DNA from: GAS188 sp963794475
Lineage (GTDB): Bacteria; Pseudomonadota; Alphaproteobacteria; Rhizobiales; Beijerinckiaceae
Reading direction: 5' to 3'
Assembly (NCBI GenBank): GCA_963794475.1
Contig: CAWCDW010000002.1
Coordinates: 986,806 to 1,050,805 of the forward strand
DNA length: 64,000 bases
The notes under the pieces are model-generated. The model searched no databases, had not been told where the DNA came from, and was given only the letters and a program-made list of their open reading frames with translations. The position numbers were made by a program, and so were the translations under genes. Below are positions 41,788 to 51,159 of this stretch, piece by piece (positions within the stretch are counted from its first letter, which is position 1; each line of letters begins with the position of its first letter).

Positions 41788-44463
41788 ATGACGAGCGGCT
41801 CGAAGGAAATGGCCGCGCTCCTCGCCACCGCCGAGGGGAAGCGCCTGCATGGCGCCGAGGTCAAGGCGTGGCGCCGCTTCGGGCCGTATCTCAGCGAGCG
41901 ACAATGGGGGACGGTGCGCGAGGACTATAGCGCCACCGGCGATGCCTGGAATTATTTCACTCATGAGGAGGCGCTGAGCCGCGCCTACCGCTGGGGCGAG
42001 GACGGCATCGCGGGCTTTAGCGATGACGAGCTCAGATGGTGCCTGTCGCTCGCGCTCTGGAACGGAAGCGACCCCTTCATCAAGGAGCGGCTCTTCGGCC
42101 TTACCAATGCGGAAGGCAATCACGGCGAGGACGTGAAGGAGCTCTACTTCTATCTCGACGCCACGCCGACCCATTCCTACCTGCGGATGCTCTACAAATA
42201 TCCGCAGGCGCGCTTCCCTTACGAGGAGCTGCGGCGTGAGAACGCGCGGCGCACCACTCATGATCCCGAATATGAGATCCTCGATACCGGGGTCTTCGCC
42301 GAGAACCGTTATTTCGACGTGACGGTCGAATACGCCAAGGCCACTCCTGAAGACATTTTGATGCGTGTCACGGTCGTCAATCGGGCGGACCGAAGTGCGA
42401 GCCTGCATCTTCTTCCGCAGCTTTTCACCCGCAATATCTGGTCGTGGGAGAAGGATAGCGAGAAGCCCTGGCTTCGCCTCGTCGACGACAAGGTGCTCGG
42501 CCACCATCCCGGCATGGCCGATCGCGAGCTTGCCGTCGACGGGCCTTGCGCGTTCCTTTTCTGCGAGAACGAGACCAATGTGCGGCGGCTCTTCGGCATC
42601 GAGGCCCCCGGCCCCTTCAAGGATGGCGTCAATGATTTCATCGTCGCGGGAGACGAGAAGGCCATCCGGCGCGACCGGGGCACGAAATGCGCAGCCCATG
42701 TGAAGCTCGAGCTCGCGCCGGGAGCCGGCGCCACGCTTCGCCTGAGATCTCGTCAGGCCGGCGCCAAGTCCAATGCCGCCTTTGCCGATTTCGACGCGGT
42801 CTTCGCCGCGCGCCTCGCCGAGGCCGATGAATTCTATCGCGCTCTGCAAAGCGATCTTGCGAGCGAGGATGCGAGGCTCGTGCAGCGCCAAGCGCTCGCG
42901 GGCATGATCTGGTCGAAGCAATATTATAATTTCGACGTGCGCTGCTGGCTCGAGGGCGACCCCGCCCAGCCGGCTCCTCCCGAAGAGCGCAAAACGGGGC
43001 GCGATCGCGATTGGCTGCATTTGTCGAATAGCGACATCGTCTCGATGCCCGACAAATGGGAATATCCCTGGTACGCATCATGGGATCTGTGCTTCCAAGC
43101 CGTGACCTTCGCGATCATCGATCCCGAATTCGCCAAGGCGCAGCTCTTGCTTCTCCTGCAAGAGCGATTCATGCATCCAAACGGCCAGCTTCCCGCGTAT
43201 GAATGGGAATTCAGCGACGCCAATCCCCCGCTTCACGCCTGGGCCGCCTGGCGCATCTACGAGATGGACAAGGCGCTCACCGGACGGGCCGATCGGGATT
43301 TTCTCGAGCGCATCTTCCATAAGCTGCTCTTGAATTTCGGCTGGTGGGTCAATCGCAAGGATGCCGACGGCCGCAACGTCTTCCAGGGCGGCTTCCTCGG
43401 CCTCGACAATATCGGCCTTTTCGACCGCTCATCGCCCTTGCCGACCGGCGGTCATATCGATCAATCGGACGGCACGGCCTGGATGGCGAAATTCGCCTTG
43501 AACCTCATGCGCATCGCGCTTGAGCTCGCGACGGGCGATCATGTCTACGAAGACATCGCGGTCAAATTCTTCGAGCATTTCCTTTTCATCGCCGAAGCGA
43601 TGAGCCGCGTCGGCATGGCCGAGACCGACCTTTGGAACGAGGAGGACCAGTTCTTCTACGACGTGCTACGCATGCCGAACGGTCATGGCGCGCCCATACG
43701 GGTGCGCTCGCTCGTCGGCCTAATGCCGCTCATGGCCGTGCAGGCGCTCGACATCGCGAGCGCGAAGAACGTGCCGAAGTTCGCAAAGGCTTTGCTCTGG
43801 TTCTTTCACCACCGGCCCGACCTCGCCGCGCTCGTGTCGCGCTGGCTGGAGCCCGGCATGAAAGGCTCGGCTCTCCTTGCGCTTCTGCGCGGCCACCGCA
43901 TGAAGGCGGTGCTCGCCCGCATGCTCGATGAGACCGAGTTTCTTTCCGAGCACGGCATCCGGTCGGTCTCGAAAATCCACGAGACGCATCCTTACGTATT
44001 TCATGCGGACGGCAAGGAATTCAGCATCGGCTATGTGCCGGGCGAATCCAATTCGAGGCTCTTCGGCGGCAACTCTAATTGGCGCGGCCCCGTGTGGATG
44101 CCGATCAATTACCTTTTGATCGAATCCCTCTATGAGCTCGAAAGCTATTACAGCCAGGATTTTCTCGTGGAGTATCCGGTGCGCTCCGGGCACAAGGTGC
44201 CGCTCGGCAAGATCGCCGAGATGCTCTCCGAACGCCTGACACGTCTCTCGCTCAAGGGGCCGGACGGACGCCGCCCCGTGATGGAGGCCTACCCCGGCCT
44301 CGAGAAGCAGAAGGGCTCCGAAGACCTCGTGCTCTTCCATGAATATTATCACGGCGACACGGGGCGAGGCCTCGGCGCCTCGCATCAGACGGGCTGGAGC
44401 GGCCTCGTGGCATTGCTGCTGCGGCCGCGCCGCCGGCAGGCGGAAGAGCACGGGCGGGAGTAG
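41788..44463 (+). CDS. GH63-type glucosidase (MGH1-like)
   Basis: An 891-residue glycoside hydrolase of clan GH-G. The (alpha/alpha)6 barrel is in the C-terminal two thirds. The probable general acid lies in YPWYASWDLCFQAVTFA and the probable base Glu in LFHEYYHGD, followed by ASHQTGWSGLVALL. It also shows HAWAAWRIYEMDK and QGGFLGLDNIGLFDRS. Bacterial relatives act on glucosylglycerate, mannosylglycerate or alpha-glucans; the substrate is unknown. No signal peptide is present. The TAG stop touches a GAGTGAAG repeat. ATG 41809 is an alternative start with GAAGGA directly before it. Confidence 0.87.
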   Translation: MTSGSKEMAALLATAEGKRLHGAEVKAWRRFGPYLSERQWGTVREDYSATGDAWNYFTHEEALSRAYRWGEDGIAGFSDDELRWCLSLALWNGSDPFIKERLFGLTNAEGNHGEDVKELYFYLDATPTHSYLRMLYKYPQARFPYEELRRENARRTTHDPEYEILDTGVFAENRYFDVTVEYAKATPEDILMRVTVVNRADRSASLHLLPQLFTRNIWSWEKDSEKPWLRLVDDKVLGHHPGMADRELAVDGPCAFLFCENETNVRRLFGIEAPGPFKDGVNDFIVAGDEKAIRRDRGTKCAAHVKLELAPGAGATLRLRSRQAGAKSNAAFADFDAVFAARLAEADEFYRALQSDLASEDARLVQRQALAGMIWSKQYYNFDVRCWLEGDPAQPAPPEERKTGRDRDWLHLSNSDIVSMPDKWEYPWYASWDLCFQAVTFAIIDPEFAKAQLLLLLQERFMHPNGQLPAYEWEFSDANPPLHAWAAWRIYEMDKALTGRADRDFLERIFHKLLLNFGWWVNRKDADGRNVFQGGFLGLDNIGLFDRSSPLPTGGHIDQSDGTAWMAKFALNLMRIALELATGDHVYEDIAVKFFEHFLFIAEAMSRVGMAETDLWNEEDQFFYDVLRMPNGHGAPIRVRSLVGLMPLMAVQALDIASAKNVPKFAKALLWFFHHRPDLAALVSRWLEPGMKGSALLALLRGHRMKAVLARMLDETEFLSEHGIRSVSKIHETHPYVFHADGKEFSIGYVPGESNSRLFGGNSNWRGPVWMPINYLLIESLYELESYYSQDFLVEYPVRSGHKVPLGKIAEMLSERLTRLSLKGPDGRRPVMEAYPGLEKQKGSEDLVLFHEYYHGDTGRGLGASHQTGWSGLVALLLRPRRRQAEEHGRE

Positions 44464-44535
44464 CCGGCAGTGAAGAGTGAAGTGATGGGCGAATCCTCAC
44501 TCTTCACCCTCACTCTTCACTCTCTCACTCTTCCT
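44461..44535. repeat. GAAGAGTGAA / CTCTTCACT hairpin between convergent genes
   Basis: AGTGAAGAGTGAAGTGATG (44469-44487) faces TCACTCTTCACCCTCACTCT and TTCACTCTCTCACTCTTCC (44495-44532). The two sides pair. Both flanking genes stop within or next to repeat words (GAGTAG on plus, GAAGAGTGA on minus). Confidence 0.75.
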
Positions 44536-45379
44536 GCGGGGCGATGACGCCCTGGCTCGTGACCACGACCCAATGGCGGCCGTGGCGTTCGATCGCCTCG
44601 ACCCGGCCGACCCCGGGGATGGCCTCTCCGACCACGACCTCGCGATAACCGCCGCGGCCTTCGACAAGGGCGATGCCGTCGTAAACGTCTCGCAATATCC
44701 AGCCTTGGATCGGAGGTTTTGGCGAGGATTGCGCATTGGCCTCCGTCACCTTAGCTTGCGGCGGGAGGCCAAAATTCTGCGGCGTGGGCTGAGGGCTCGG
44801 GCGCGCAGGCGGCTGCGGGGCGTTCGTCCCGATCGGCGTGGAATCGGCCTTGCGCTCCAGGCGGTCGAGCCGGTCCACGATCTGGGCGAGCTTTTGCGCC
44901 GTGACCTGATCGGCGCGATCGAGCTTGCCCGCAAGCTGGGCGAGCGTGCCCGAGGTGTCGGATTTTATGGCATCGAGACCTTGCTTCACGGCCTCGACGC
45001 CCGATTTCAGCGATTTCACGTCCTCGGACGGCCGAGCGCGATCGAGGCTCGCCTGGAGCCCGCCGAGGCTTGCCTTCAAGGCGCGCACCTCGTCGGCAAG
45101 CTGGTGCGTCTCCTGGCGTTGCGTCGCTTCGCTTTGCCACAGAAGCTGGGTCACATCCGGCTTATCGGCGGTGTCGACGCTTCGAGCCTGTGGGCCCCCG
45201 AGACGAGCGCCCGCGCCCCAGCCGAGTGCCGCCGCAGCGATGAGGCAGGCGCCCGCGAGCGCGATGTTGCGGAAATTGCGGCGTAGGAACGTTCGGGACA
45301 GGGGCGGCAGGATCACGAGCTCGCGCCCCAGCCGAGGCGCCTGCGGTGACGGCTGATCAGTGAGCAACGCCATGAGCAT
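44525..45379 (-). CDS. Membrane-anchored coiled-coil protein, conserved hypothetical
   Basis: A 284-residue protein not assigned to a known function. Around residues 36-58 there is one membrane helix (NIALAGACLIAAAALGWGAG) after a polar N-terminus. Residues ~80-180 are a coiled coil with regular Leu/Ala and Asp/Lys spacing (LADEVRALKASLGGLQASLD, LKSGVEAVKQGLDAIKS). A Pro-rich linker follows (PQPPARPSPQPTPQ), and a C-terminal ~55-residue domain reads GWILRDVYDGIALVEGRGGYREVV, then GRVEAIERHGRHWVVVT. The tail domain looks like a periplasmic SH3-like fold. The stop lies in the repeat. Confidence 0.7.
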   Translation of the reverse strand: MLMALLTDQPSPQAPRLGRELVILPPLSRTFLRRNFRNIALAGACLIAAAALGWGAGARLGGPQARSVDTADKPDVTQLLWQSEATQRQETHQLADEVRALKASLGGLQASLDRARPSEDVKSLKSGVEAVKQGLDAIKSDTSGTLAQLAGKLDRADQVTAQKLAQIVDRLDRLERKADSTPIGTNAPQPPARPSPQPTPQNFGLPPQAKVTEANAQSSPKPPIQGWILRDVYDGIALVEGRGGYREVVVGEAIPGVGRVEAIERHGRHWVVVTSQGVIAPQEE

Positions 45380-45672
45380 TCATCCGATCATCGAAAGATT
45401 TCGCTAACGATAATCGCCACGTATTTAACGAAGACTTACCCCCGAGGCCACGCGCGAGCGGGAATCAGCGAGTGCGGCCGTTGATCCTCTGAGAACGACG
45501 ATCGCGAGCGGAAAACCCGCCTTGGATCCGATCCGCCACCGGCTCCATGCGTCGAGGAGTCGCACGACCCTTGCTCCTGCGCGCCCTAGGTGCTGGGGAC
45601 GGCAAGGCCTGATTTTCCCGTCATCGCATGGTCATCCCTATTGTCCGGGCGAGCGCAGCGAAGGAAGACGTG

Positions 45673-45963
45673 ATGAGGCTGAATTCAGAATGGGTCGAGC
45701 GAACCTTGGCGCAATATCCAGCAAGGCTCGTTCCCGAAAACGATCCCGTGGTGCCCAAGCTCGTCGACATGTTCGGCGACCACACCTTCTTCCTCGACGG
45801 CAACGGATTGAACATCGTCGAGCCGGCGGAGCCGCCTCGCGACGGCGTTCAGGCCGGAAGGGTCGTCGAACTTGCCCATTGGACCGATGCCAGGCCGCCG
45901 AAGCTCATCCCGCACGATCCCGAGCCGACCAATCTGGTGATCGAGCTCGAGGGGACCGTCTGA
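45673..45963 (+). CDS. Conserved hypothetical protein
   Basis: A 96-residue soluble protein with no recognised domain. It has an amphipathic start (RLNSEWVERTLAQYPARLVPE), a FGDHTFFLDGNGLNIVEP strand pair and an acidic C-terminus. ATG 45673 is chosen because GAAGGAAGAC lies just upstream. It stands alone between genes on the other strand; function unknown. Confidence 0.6.
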   Translation: MRLNSEWVERTLAQYPARLVPENDPVVPKLVDMFGDHTFFLDGNGLNIVEPAEPPRDGVQAGRVVELAHWTDARPPKLIPHDPEPTNLVIELEGTV

Positions 45964-46056
45964 GCGGTTAAGCACGGATGCTCGCTAATGTTGCGATCAT
46001 CGGCTTGGTCGTCATCGCCCTCGCATAGACGGCTCGGCTCCTCGAAGCCGGCGCGG

Positions 46057-46806
46057 TCACGCGATTGATGCCGCCGACGCCCACCTTCCCGCGGCCGCCG
46101 CATCAACCAGCCAGAAAAGCTCCCCTTGCGGGCGAAGCTTTCCGGCAGGCACGGTGTCGTCTCCGGAAAGGATGCGATCGAGGATGGCGCGCTTGCCTTC
46201 TCCTTGCACTAGAAACACCGTCGCCGCGCTCGATTCCAGTGCCGGATAGGTGAGCGTGATGCGAACCTCGGGTCGTCCATGGCCGACGACCGCAACCCAA
46301 CGCTTTCGTTCTTGAAGCACCGGCTCGCCGGGTATCAAGGAAGCGGTATGACCGTCCTCCCCAAGGCCGAGGAGGCACAGATCGAGGAGCGGCTTGTCGG
46401 GCCTGAGCTCCGGCGCGCCGTAAAGCTGCTTGAGCTCGCGCTCATAGGCGGCCGCGGCCTCGTCGGGATCACCGCCGGTCGTCGGCACGCGGTGCACATG
46501 GTCAAGCGGCACCGGTGCGACCGACAACATCGCCTCGTCAACCATTCGGGCGTTGCTGTCCTTGCTGTCCGGCGGCACGAAGCGCTCATCGCCGAACACG
46601 AAATGCGCGCGCGCCCAGGGGAAGCGTGCGACGAGCGGCTCGACGCCCAGCGTCTCATAAGTGAGTTTCGGGGTTGAGCCGCCCGAGAGGGCGACGACGA
46701 AAGGCCCGGGCTTGGCCTGCGCGCAATCGCACATGAACTTCGCGGCCGCGCCCGCGAGCGCCCGCGCGTCCTGATAGACGAACAGAGTTCCGTGCGCCGG
46801 CTTCAT
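46057..46806 (-). CDS. pgl: 6-phosphogluconolactonase
   Basis: A 249-residue enzyme that hydrolyses 6-phosphogluconolactone, step two of the oxidative pentose phosphate and Entner-Doudoroff routes. Motifs are ALSGGSTPKLTYE (phosphate loop), HFVFGDERFVPPDSKDSN and LGLGEDGHTASLIPG with the catalytic His region. Its start overlaps the stop of the HAD gene (ATGA), and it ends the zwf-HAD-pgl operon. Confidence 0.93.
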   Translation of the reverse strand: MKPAHGTLFVYQDARALAGAAAKFMCDCAQAKPGPFVVALSGGSTPKLTYETLGVEPLVARFPWARAHFVFGDERFVPPDSKDSNARMVDEAMLSVAPVPLDHVHRVPTTGGDPDEAAAAYERELKQLYGAPELRPDKPLLDLCLLGLGEDGHTASLIPGEPVLQERKRWVAVVGHGRPEVRITLTYPALESSAATVFLVQGEGKRAILDRILSGDDTVPAGKLRPQGELFWLVDAAAAGRWASAASIA

Positions 46807-47612
46807 GGCTTCCTTCCCTTCAAGACGAAGTTCCGCATCGCCTTCGCGAAGCCTTCCTCCTCATTGCTCGCGGTCACCGCCGTCGCCTGACGCTTCACCT
46901 CGTCGCTCGCATTGCCCATGGCGATCGAAAGCCCGCTCTTCTTGAACATCAGCACGTCATTGGGCATGTCGCCGATGGTCGCGATCCCCTCGGGCGGAAC
47001 CTCCAGCAATTTGGAAAGCGTGGTGACGACCGCTCCCTTGTTGGCCTGCGGATGGGTGACGTCGAGATAATAAGGTTGGGAGCGCGCGGCGCTCGCGCGC
47101 TCGCCGAGCGCCTTTTGCGCCGCCTTCTCGCATTGGGCGACGAGGTCGTAATCATCGGAGATACCCACGATCTTGACCGCGTGCGCGAGGGCTTCCTCGG
47201 GGAAGCTCGGCGTCACCCGCGCCTCGAACTTCACCGTCCACGCCTCTCGGGCCACATGAGGGGCGTCCTTCTTGCGCACGAGCCACTCGTCCGGCGTGTA
47301 GAGCCAGGCATCGAGTCCTTTGTCGAGAATGAGCGCAATCGCTTCTCTTGCGACCTCGGGCGCGAGGAGATGCGACGCGACCACGCTCATATCGGGATTG
47401 ACGTAGACGCCTCCGTTGAAGCCGGCGATCTGGCCTTCGAGCCTCAAAGGCTCGATCAGCATCTGCATGCCGCGAGGCGGCCTTCCGCTCGTGAGTGCAA
47501 GGGTGATGCCCGCGTCGCGAAGCTCTTGCGCCGCGGCGATGGCGTCCGAGGTGAGCACTTTCTCCTGGGTCACCAAAGTGCCGTCGACGTCGGCAATGAC
47601 GAGGCGGATCAT
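46803..47612 (-). CDS. HAD-family phosphatase, Cof subfamily
   Basis: A 269-residue phosphatase. Motif I is VIADVDGTLVT, motif II TLALTSGRPPRG, and motif III/IV lies in TIGDMPNDVLMF with GNASDEVKRQA. The Cof type C2B cap occupies residues ~85-190. Substrates of the family are sugar phosphates or pyridoxal/flavin phosphates. It lies between zwf and pgl with overlapping stops and starts (ATGA on both sides), so it may limit a sugar phosphate of the pathway. ATG 47612 is used; the open frame upstream lies in zwf. Confidence 0.9.
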   Translation of the reverse strand: MIRLVIADVDGTLVTQEKVLTSDAIAAAQELRDAGITLALTSGRPPRGMQMLIEPLRLEGQIAGFNGGVYVNPDMSVVASHLLAPEVAREAIALILDKGLDAWLYTPDEWLVRKKDAPHVAREAWTVKFEARVTPSFPEEALAHAVKIVGISDDYDLVAQCEKAAQKALGERASAARSQPYYLDVTHPQANKGAVVTTLSKLLEVPPEGIATIGDMPNDVLMFKKSGLSIAMGNASDEVKRQATAVTASNEEEGFAKAMRNFVLKGRKP

Positions 47613-49213
47613 GATTTGGGCTCCGTTGCCGGCGCCACGGCCCGCCATTGGCGTCCGCCGTCGCGCGCGATGAGTTCCTCGGCCGCATCCGGCCCGTCGC
47701 TCCCCGAAACGTAGTTCGGAAAATCAGCATTCTCGCTCGCCCAAGAGTCGAGCACGGGTTGCACGACGCGCCAAGCCTCCTCGACCATATCGGCGCGGTG
47801 GAAGAGCGTCGCATCGCCAATCATCACGTCGTAGAGCAGCGTCTCGTAGCCCACGTTCGGCTCTTTCGGGAACCAGTCGGAGTAGGCGAAGTTCATCCGC
47901 ACCGTCGCCAGCATGACCTCCGGGCCCGGCCGCTTGACCTCGAATTGCAGCGAGATGCCCTCGTCAGGCTGGATGGCGATGACGAGCCAGTTCGGCGGGG
48001 GAGCCCCTGCGGGGCCGGCCTCGAAGGGCGCGTGCGGCGCTTCCTTGAAACGTATGGCGATCTCGGTAAGGCGGCTCGCCATGTTCTTGCCGGTGCGCAA
48101 ATAGAAGGGTACACCGGCCCAGCGCCAATTGTCGATCTCGAGCTTCATGGCGCAATAGGTTTCGATCTTCGAGTCCTTGGCGACATTCGGCTCGTCGCGA
48201 TAGGCCTTCTTCGGCTGGCCGAGCACTTTTCCCGGCCCATATTGGCCGCGCACCGCATTCCCGGGCGGCACCGCCGGGATGGCGGCGAACACCTCTCCCT
48301 TCTTGTTGCGGATCGACTGCGCATCGAAGCCGACGGGAGGCTCCATCGCCACCATGGCGAGCAGTGTGAAGACATGGTTCGGCACCATATCGCGGAGCGC
48401 GCCCGTCACTTCGTAGAACTTGCCGCGCCCCTCGACGCCGACGGTCTCGGACACCGTGATCTGCACATGATCGATGCGGTCACGATTCCACAAAGGCTCG
48501 AACAGCCCATTGGCGAAGCGAAACGCCATGATGTTCTGCACCGTCTCCTTGCCGAGAAAATGGTCGATGCGGAAGATTTGATCCTCACGCAGCGTGCGCC
48601 TGATCTCGGCGTTGAGCGCGCGGGCCGACGCAAGGTCATGGCCGAAAGGTTTCTCGATCACGACGCGGCGCCAAAAAAGCGCTTTGCCGTCCTTGCCTTC
48701 TTCCTGGCGGGTGAGCTTCGCCTCGCCGAGCCGATCGACGACGGTGCCGAAGAAACGATCGGCGACCGCGAGGTAAAAAATCACATTGCCGCCGGTCCCT
48801 TGCTTCTTTTGCGCCTCGGCGATCGTGTCGGAGAGCTTGGCGTAAAGCTCGGGCTTCGTGATGTCGCCTTGCACATAGCTCATGCGCCCGGCGAGCGAAG
48901 ACCATGCCTTCTCATCGATCCGGTCGACCTCGAATTCCGCCGAGGCGTTGCCGACAAAGCTCTTCAGCATCGTGTGAAGATGCTCACGCCAGCTCTCCGC
49001 GGTGCCGTCGGCGAGATCGACACCGATCAAGGCGAAATGGGCGGGCAGGATTCCGGTCCGGATGAGATTATAGAGCGCCGGCACCACAAGGCGCTTGGTG
49101 AGGTCTCCAAAAGCGCCGAAGATCACCATGACGCAAGCGTCGGCGGGCTTGGGCTCATGGCGAGGCGCGGCGGCGACGATCGTCGCCACGGTGCGTTGCG
49201 TCTCCTCGTTCAT
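47609..49213 (-). CDS. zwf: Glucose-6-phosphate 1-dehydrogenase
   Basis: A 534-residue NADP(+)-dependent enzyme making 6-phosphogluconolactone. Seen are the coenzyme fold GAFGDLTKR, VVIEKPFGHDL, the active-site RIDHFLGKETVQN (Phe where many enzymes have Tyr), and WAGVPFYLRTGKNMASRLTEIAI. GAGGAGGTGATCGG before ATG 49213 marks the start; the open frame upstream is not coding. It is about 45 residues longer than E. coli Zwf, mainly from an N-terminal extension before MVIFGAFGD and a longer middle. First gene of the zwf-HAD-pgl operon. Confidence 0.95.
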   Translation of the reverse strand: MNEETQRTVATIVAAAPRHEPKPADACVMVIFGAFGDLTKRLVVPALYNLIRTGILPAHFALIGVDLADGTAESWREHLHTMLKSFVGNASAEFEVDRIDEKAWSSLAGRMSYVQGDITKPELYAKLSDTIAEAQKKQGTGGNVIFYLAVADRFFGTVVDRLGEAKLTRQEEGKDGKALFWRRVVIEKPFGHDLASARALNAEIRRTLREDQIFRIDHFLGKETVQNIMAFRFANGLFEPLWNRDRIDHVQITVSETVGVEGRGKFYEVTGALRDMVPNHVFTLLAMVAMEPPVGFDAQSIRNKKGEVFAAIPAVPPGNAVRGQYGPGKVLGQPKKAYRDEPNVAKDSKIETYCAMKLEIDNWRWAGVPFYLRTGKNMASRLTEIAIRFKEAPHAPFEAGPAGAPPPNWLVIAIQPDEGISLQFEVKRPGPEVMLATVRMNFAYSDWFPKEPNVGYETLLYDVMIGDATLFHRADMVEEAWRVVQPVLDSWASENADFPNYVSGSDGPDAAEELIARDGGRQWRAVAPATEPKS

Positions 49214-49279
49214 CCGATCACCTCCTCGAATGGCTGAAGTCACCCCTGCCCAAGCGAAGGCGCAACCCATACGGGCAAG

Positions 49280-49996
49280 CTAAGCGTCGAGTTCCTTGTA
49301 GCGGCGGAAGATGCCGTCCTCATTGAAGGGGATGCGCCGGTTCGAATTGAGATAGGCCGCGATCCTCGGGCGTCTTTCGACATGGTCGTGCAAGGCGACG
49401 ACCCGCGGACACTCTCGCTCGACGCGCTTCATGCCGCGCGGGAAGGCGTAGCGCAGGCCCGCGACAAGCTGGAAAAGCGACAAATCGACATAGGTGAGCC
49501 TCGCGCCGACAAGATGCCCCTTGCCTTTCCGATTGGCGATGATGACGCGCTCGAAATAGCCCAAGAATTTGGGCAATCGCTCCTTCAAGAAATCGCGTGC
49601 GCGCTGGCGCGCCTCCGCTTTTTGCTCCTCGTAATACCGGTTGGTCGAGATCGGATGATGCGTGTCGTGGACCTCGGCTACGAGATCGGTGACGGTGAGC
49701 TGAAGCTGATGCGTCCATAGGCTACCGGCTTCGCTCGAAGGCGCGAGGCGATGACGCGAGCCGAGAAAAAGCAGGATGTTCGCGGTCTGCCCGATCAGCA
49801 GGCGACCGGCCTTGAGGAAAGGCGGCGCGAAGGGCGGTGTTGCGACCTTGGTGCCATCGAGGAGGCGGAACATGGAGCCTGTTTCCCGGCGCGCGACGTC
49901 GTCATAATCGACGCCCGCCTCCTCGAGCGCTAAGCGCACGAACTCGCCGCGTCCCTGGATCGAGGGCCAGTAGTAGAGCTCGTAACGTTGCGCCAT
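49280..49996 (-). CDS. Glutathione S-transferase, sigma/alpha-like
   Basis: A 238-residue GST. The N-terminal YELYYWPSIQGRGEFVRLALEEAG matches sigma and alpha-like classes with an active-site Tyr. The GSH-site segment GQTANILLFLG follows, and the C-terminal helical domain has LTYVDLSLFQLVAGLRYAFP. It is upstream of zwf on the same strand with a gap of 66 bases and may be co-transcribed. Substrate unknown. Confidence 0.87.
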   Translation of the reverse strand: MAQRYELYYWPSIQGRGEFVRLALEEAGVDYDDVARRETGSMFRLLDGTKVATPPFAPPFLKAGRLLIGQTANILLFLGSRHRLAPSSEAGSLWTHQLQLTVTDLVAEVHDTHHPISTNRYYEEQKAEARQRARDFLKERLPKFLGYFERVIIANRKGKGHLVGARLTYVDLSLFQLVAGLRYAFPRGMKRVERECPRVVALHDHVERRPRIAAYLNSNRRIPFNEDGIFRRYKELDA

Positions 49997-50244
49997 CCCG
50001 CTCTCCCTTCGCGGCCCGTCTCCTCGCCCGTCCGGAGCCTAATCCGGTAAGCCGAAACCGCATTTCCGTGACGATCTCAAGAACAACGAACGCATGGCCT
50101 AAAACAGGCGGCGCCTCGAGACGCCGATGATTGGCTTATCCATCGGCCGCAAGCGCCTCGGCTCAAGTCTTCACCCAGGGCAGGCTCGAGGTCAATCGGA
50201 GATGGGTTGTCGGCAGCTTGCCGGCGATGCGCTCGAGAACGCGC

Positions 50245-50724
50245 TCAAGGCCTCGGCTCAAGGCAGCCCTCTTCGCGCGCGACATGAGGGGGCAGGCTTC
50301 TCGGATGGGGAACGATTTTGCCGCGCCAGGCCCGCCGGCTCGCGAGAAGCCGGACCACCGTGCCGGTGAGATCCTCGGGCGCGACAGGCTTATGAAGCAC
50401 CGCATCGGCACCGCGCCGCATGCATTTCTCGAAGAAGCGAAAGGAGGTATCTTCCGTGACGATGATGAACAGGCTCGGCGCCAAGATCGGGTCAGCGCGC
50501 GCCAGCAACAGCAAATCGGCGCCGTCGAGCCCGAGCAGCAATTCGCCGTCGGCGACGATGAGGTCATGGCGGAGATCCGCTTGACGTTGGCGCAGCTCGA
50601 GAAGGTCGGCCACGACCTCGATCCGTTCGAAGCCTATCGATTTGAGAATGACCCTAAGTACACGACGCAGCAACTGATCATCGGATAGTATTATCACGTT
50701 AATGTACCAGAATACAGTTTTCAC
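50245..50724 (-). CDS. Single-domain response regulator receiver protein
   Basis: A 159-residue CheY-like protein. The acidic pair is D15-D16, the phosphorylation Asp is D59 (LIVADG), the conserved Thr is T90 (IIVTED) and the Lys is K112 (LHKPV). A tail of about 30 residues, basic and Pro-rich, has no output domain. The GTG start at 50724 has AGGAG seven bases before it. No histidine kinase is adjacent. The start and the ~110 bases upstream are much richer in A+T than the surroundings. Confidence 0.8.
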   Translation of the reverse strand: MKTVFWYINVIILSDDQLLRRVLRVILKSIGFERIEVVADLLELRQRQADLRHDLIVADGELLLGLDGADLLLLARADPILAPSLFIIVTEDTSFRFFEKCMRRGADAVLHKPVAPEDLTGTVVRLLASRRAWRGKIVPHPRSLPPHVAREEGCLEPRP

Positions 50725-51159
50725 AACGTATCTCCTGATAATACTTAGATAAGAACAAGAACAATACGTATTTCGTTCGAAAGAATATTTTAGACGCGGG
50801 TTACCAGAAGCTTAACAGAAATGCCCGGATTTTATGCGGTTGGACGCCCGCCGCCCAAAAGCAATTCGTTCTGAAGGCATTGGCAGCCGCTCTTCAGGCA
50901 ACGAGTTTCCTGTGGATAAGCGAGGTCTGAGCGAGGCCGTGCAGCTCAAGGCGCGTGCTGGTTTAACACGGCCCTTTTTTGGCGGGATCAGGCTCTGTCT
51001 TTGTCGCGCGAGCCTGGCGCGACGATGGGAGAGGACCTGATCGTCATGATGACGCGAAAACGCTCTCCCCATGCGTCGTGACCGGGCTTGGCCCGGTCAT
51101 CCACTGCTTTGCTTCGTCGCATCATCGCCGCGGATGCGTGGGCAACTTAACCCTCCCCG
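50725..51159. other. 435-base gap with AT-rich promoter and hairpin
   Basis: The part next to the receiver gene (50725-50830) is strikingly A+T rich and should hold its promoter. A perfect 9-bp hairpin, TGACCGGGC (51079-51087) and GCCCGGTCA (51091-51099) around TTG, lies nearer the DUF1467 gene. Words like CCGGGCTTGGCCCGGTCATCC are familiar as common intergenic palindromes in Rhizobiales, as I recall. No gene was found. Confidence 0.55.
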
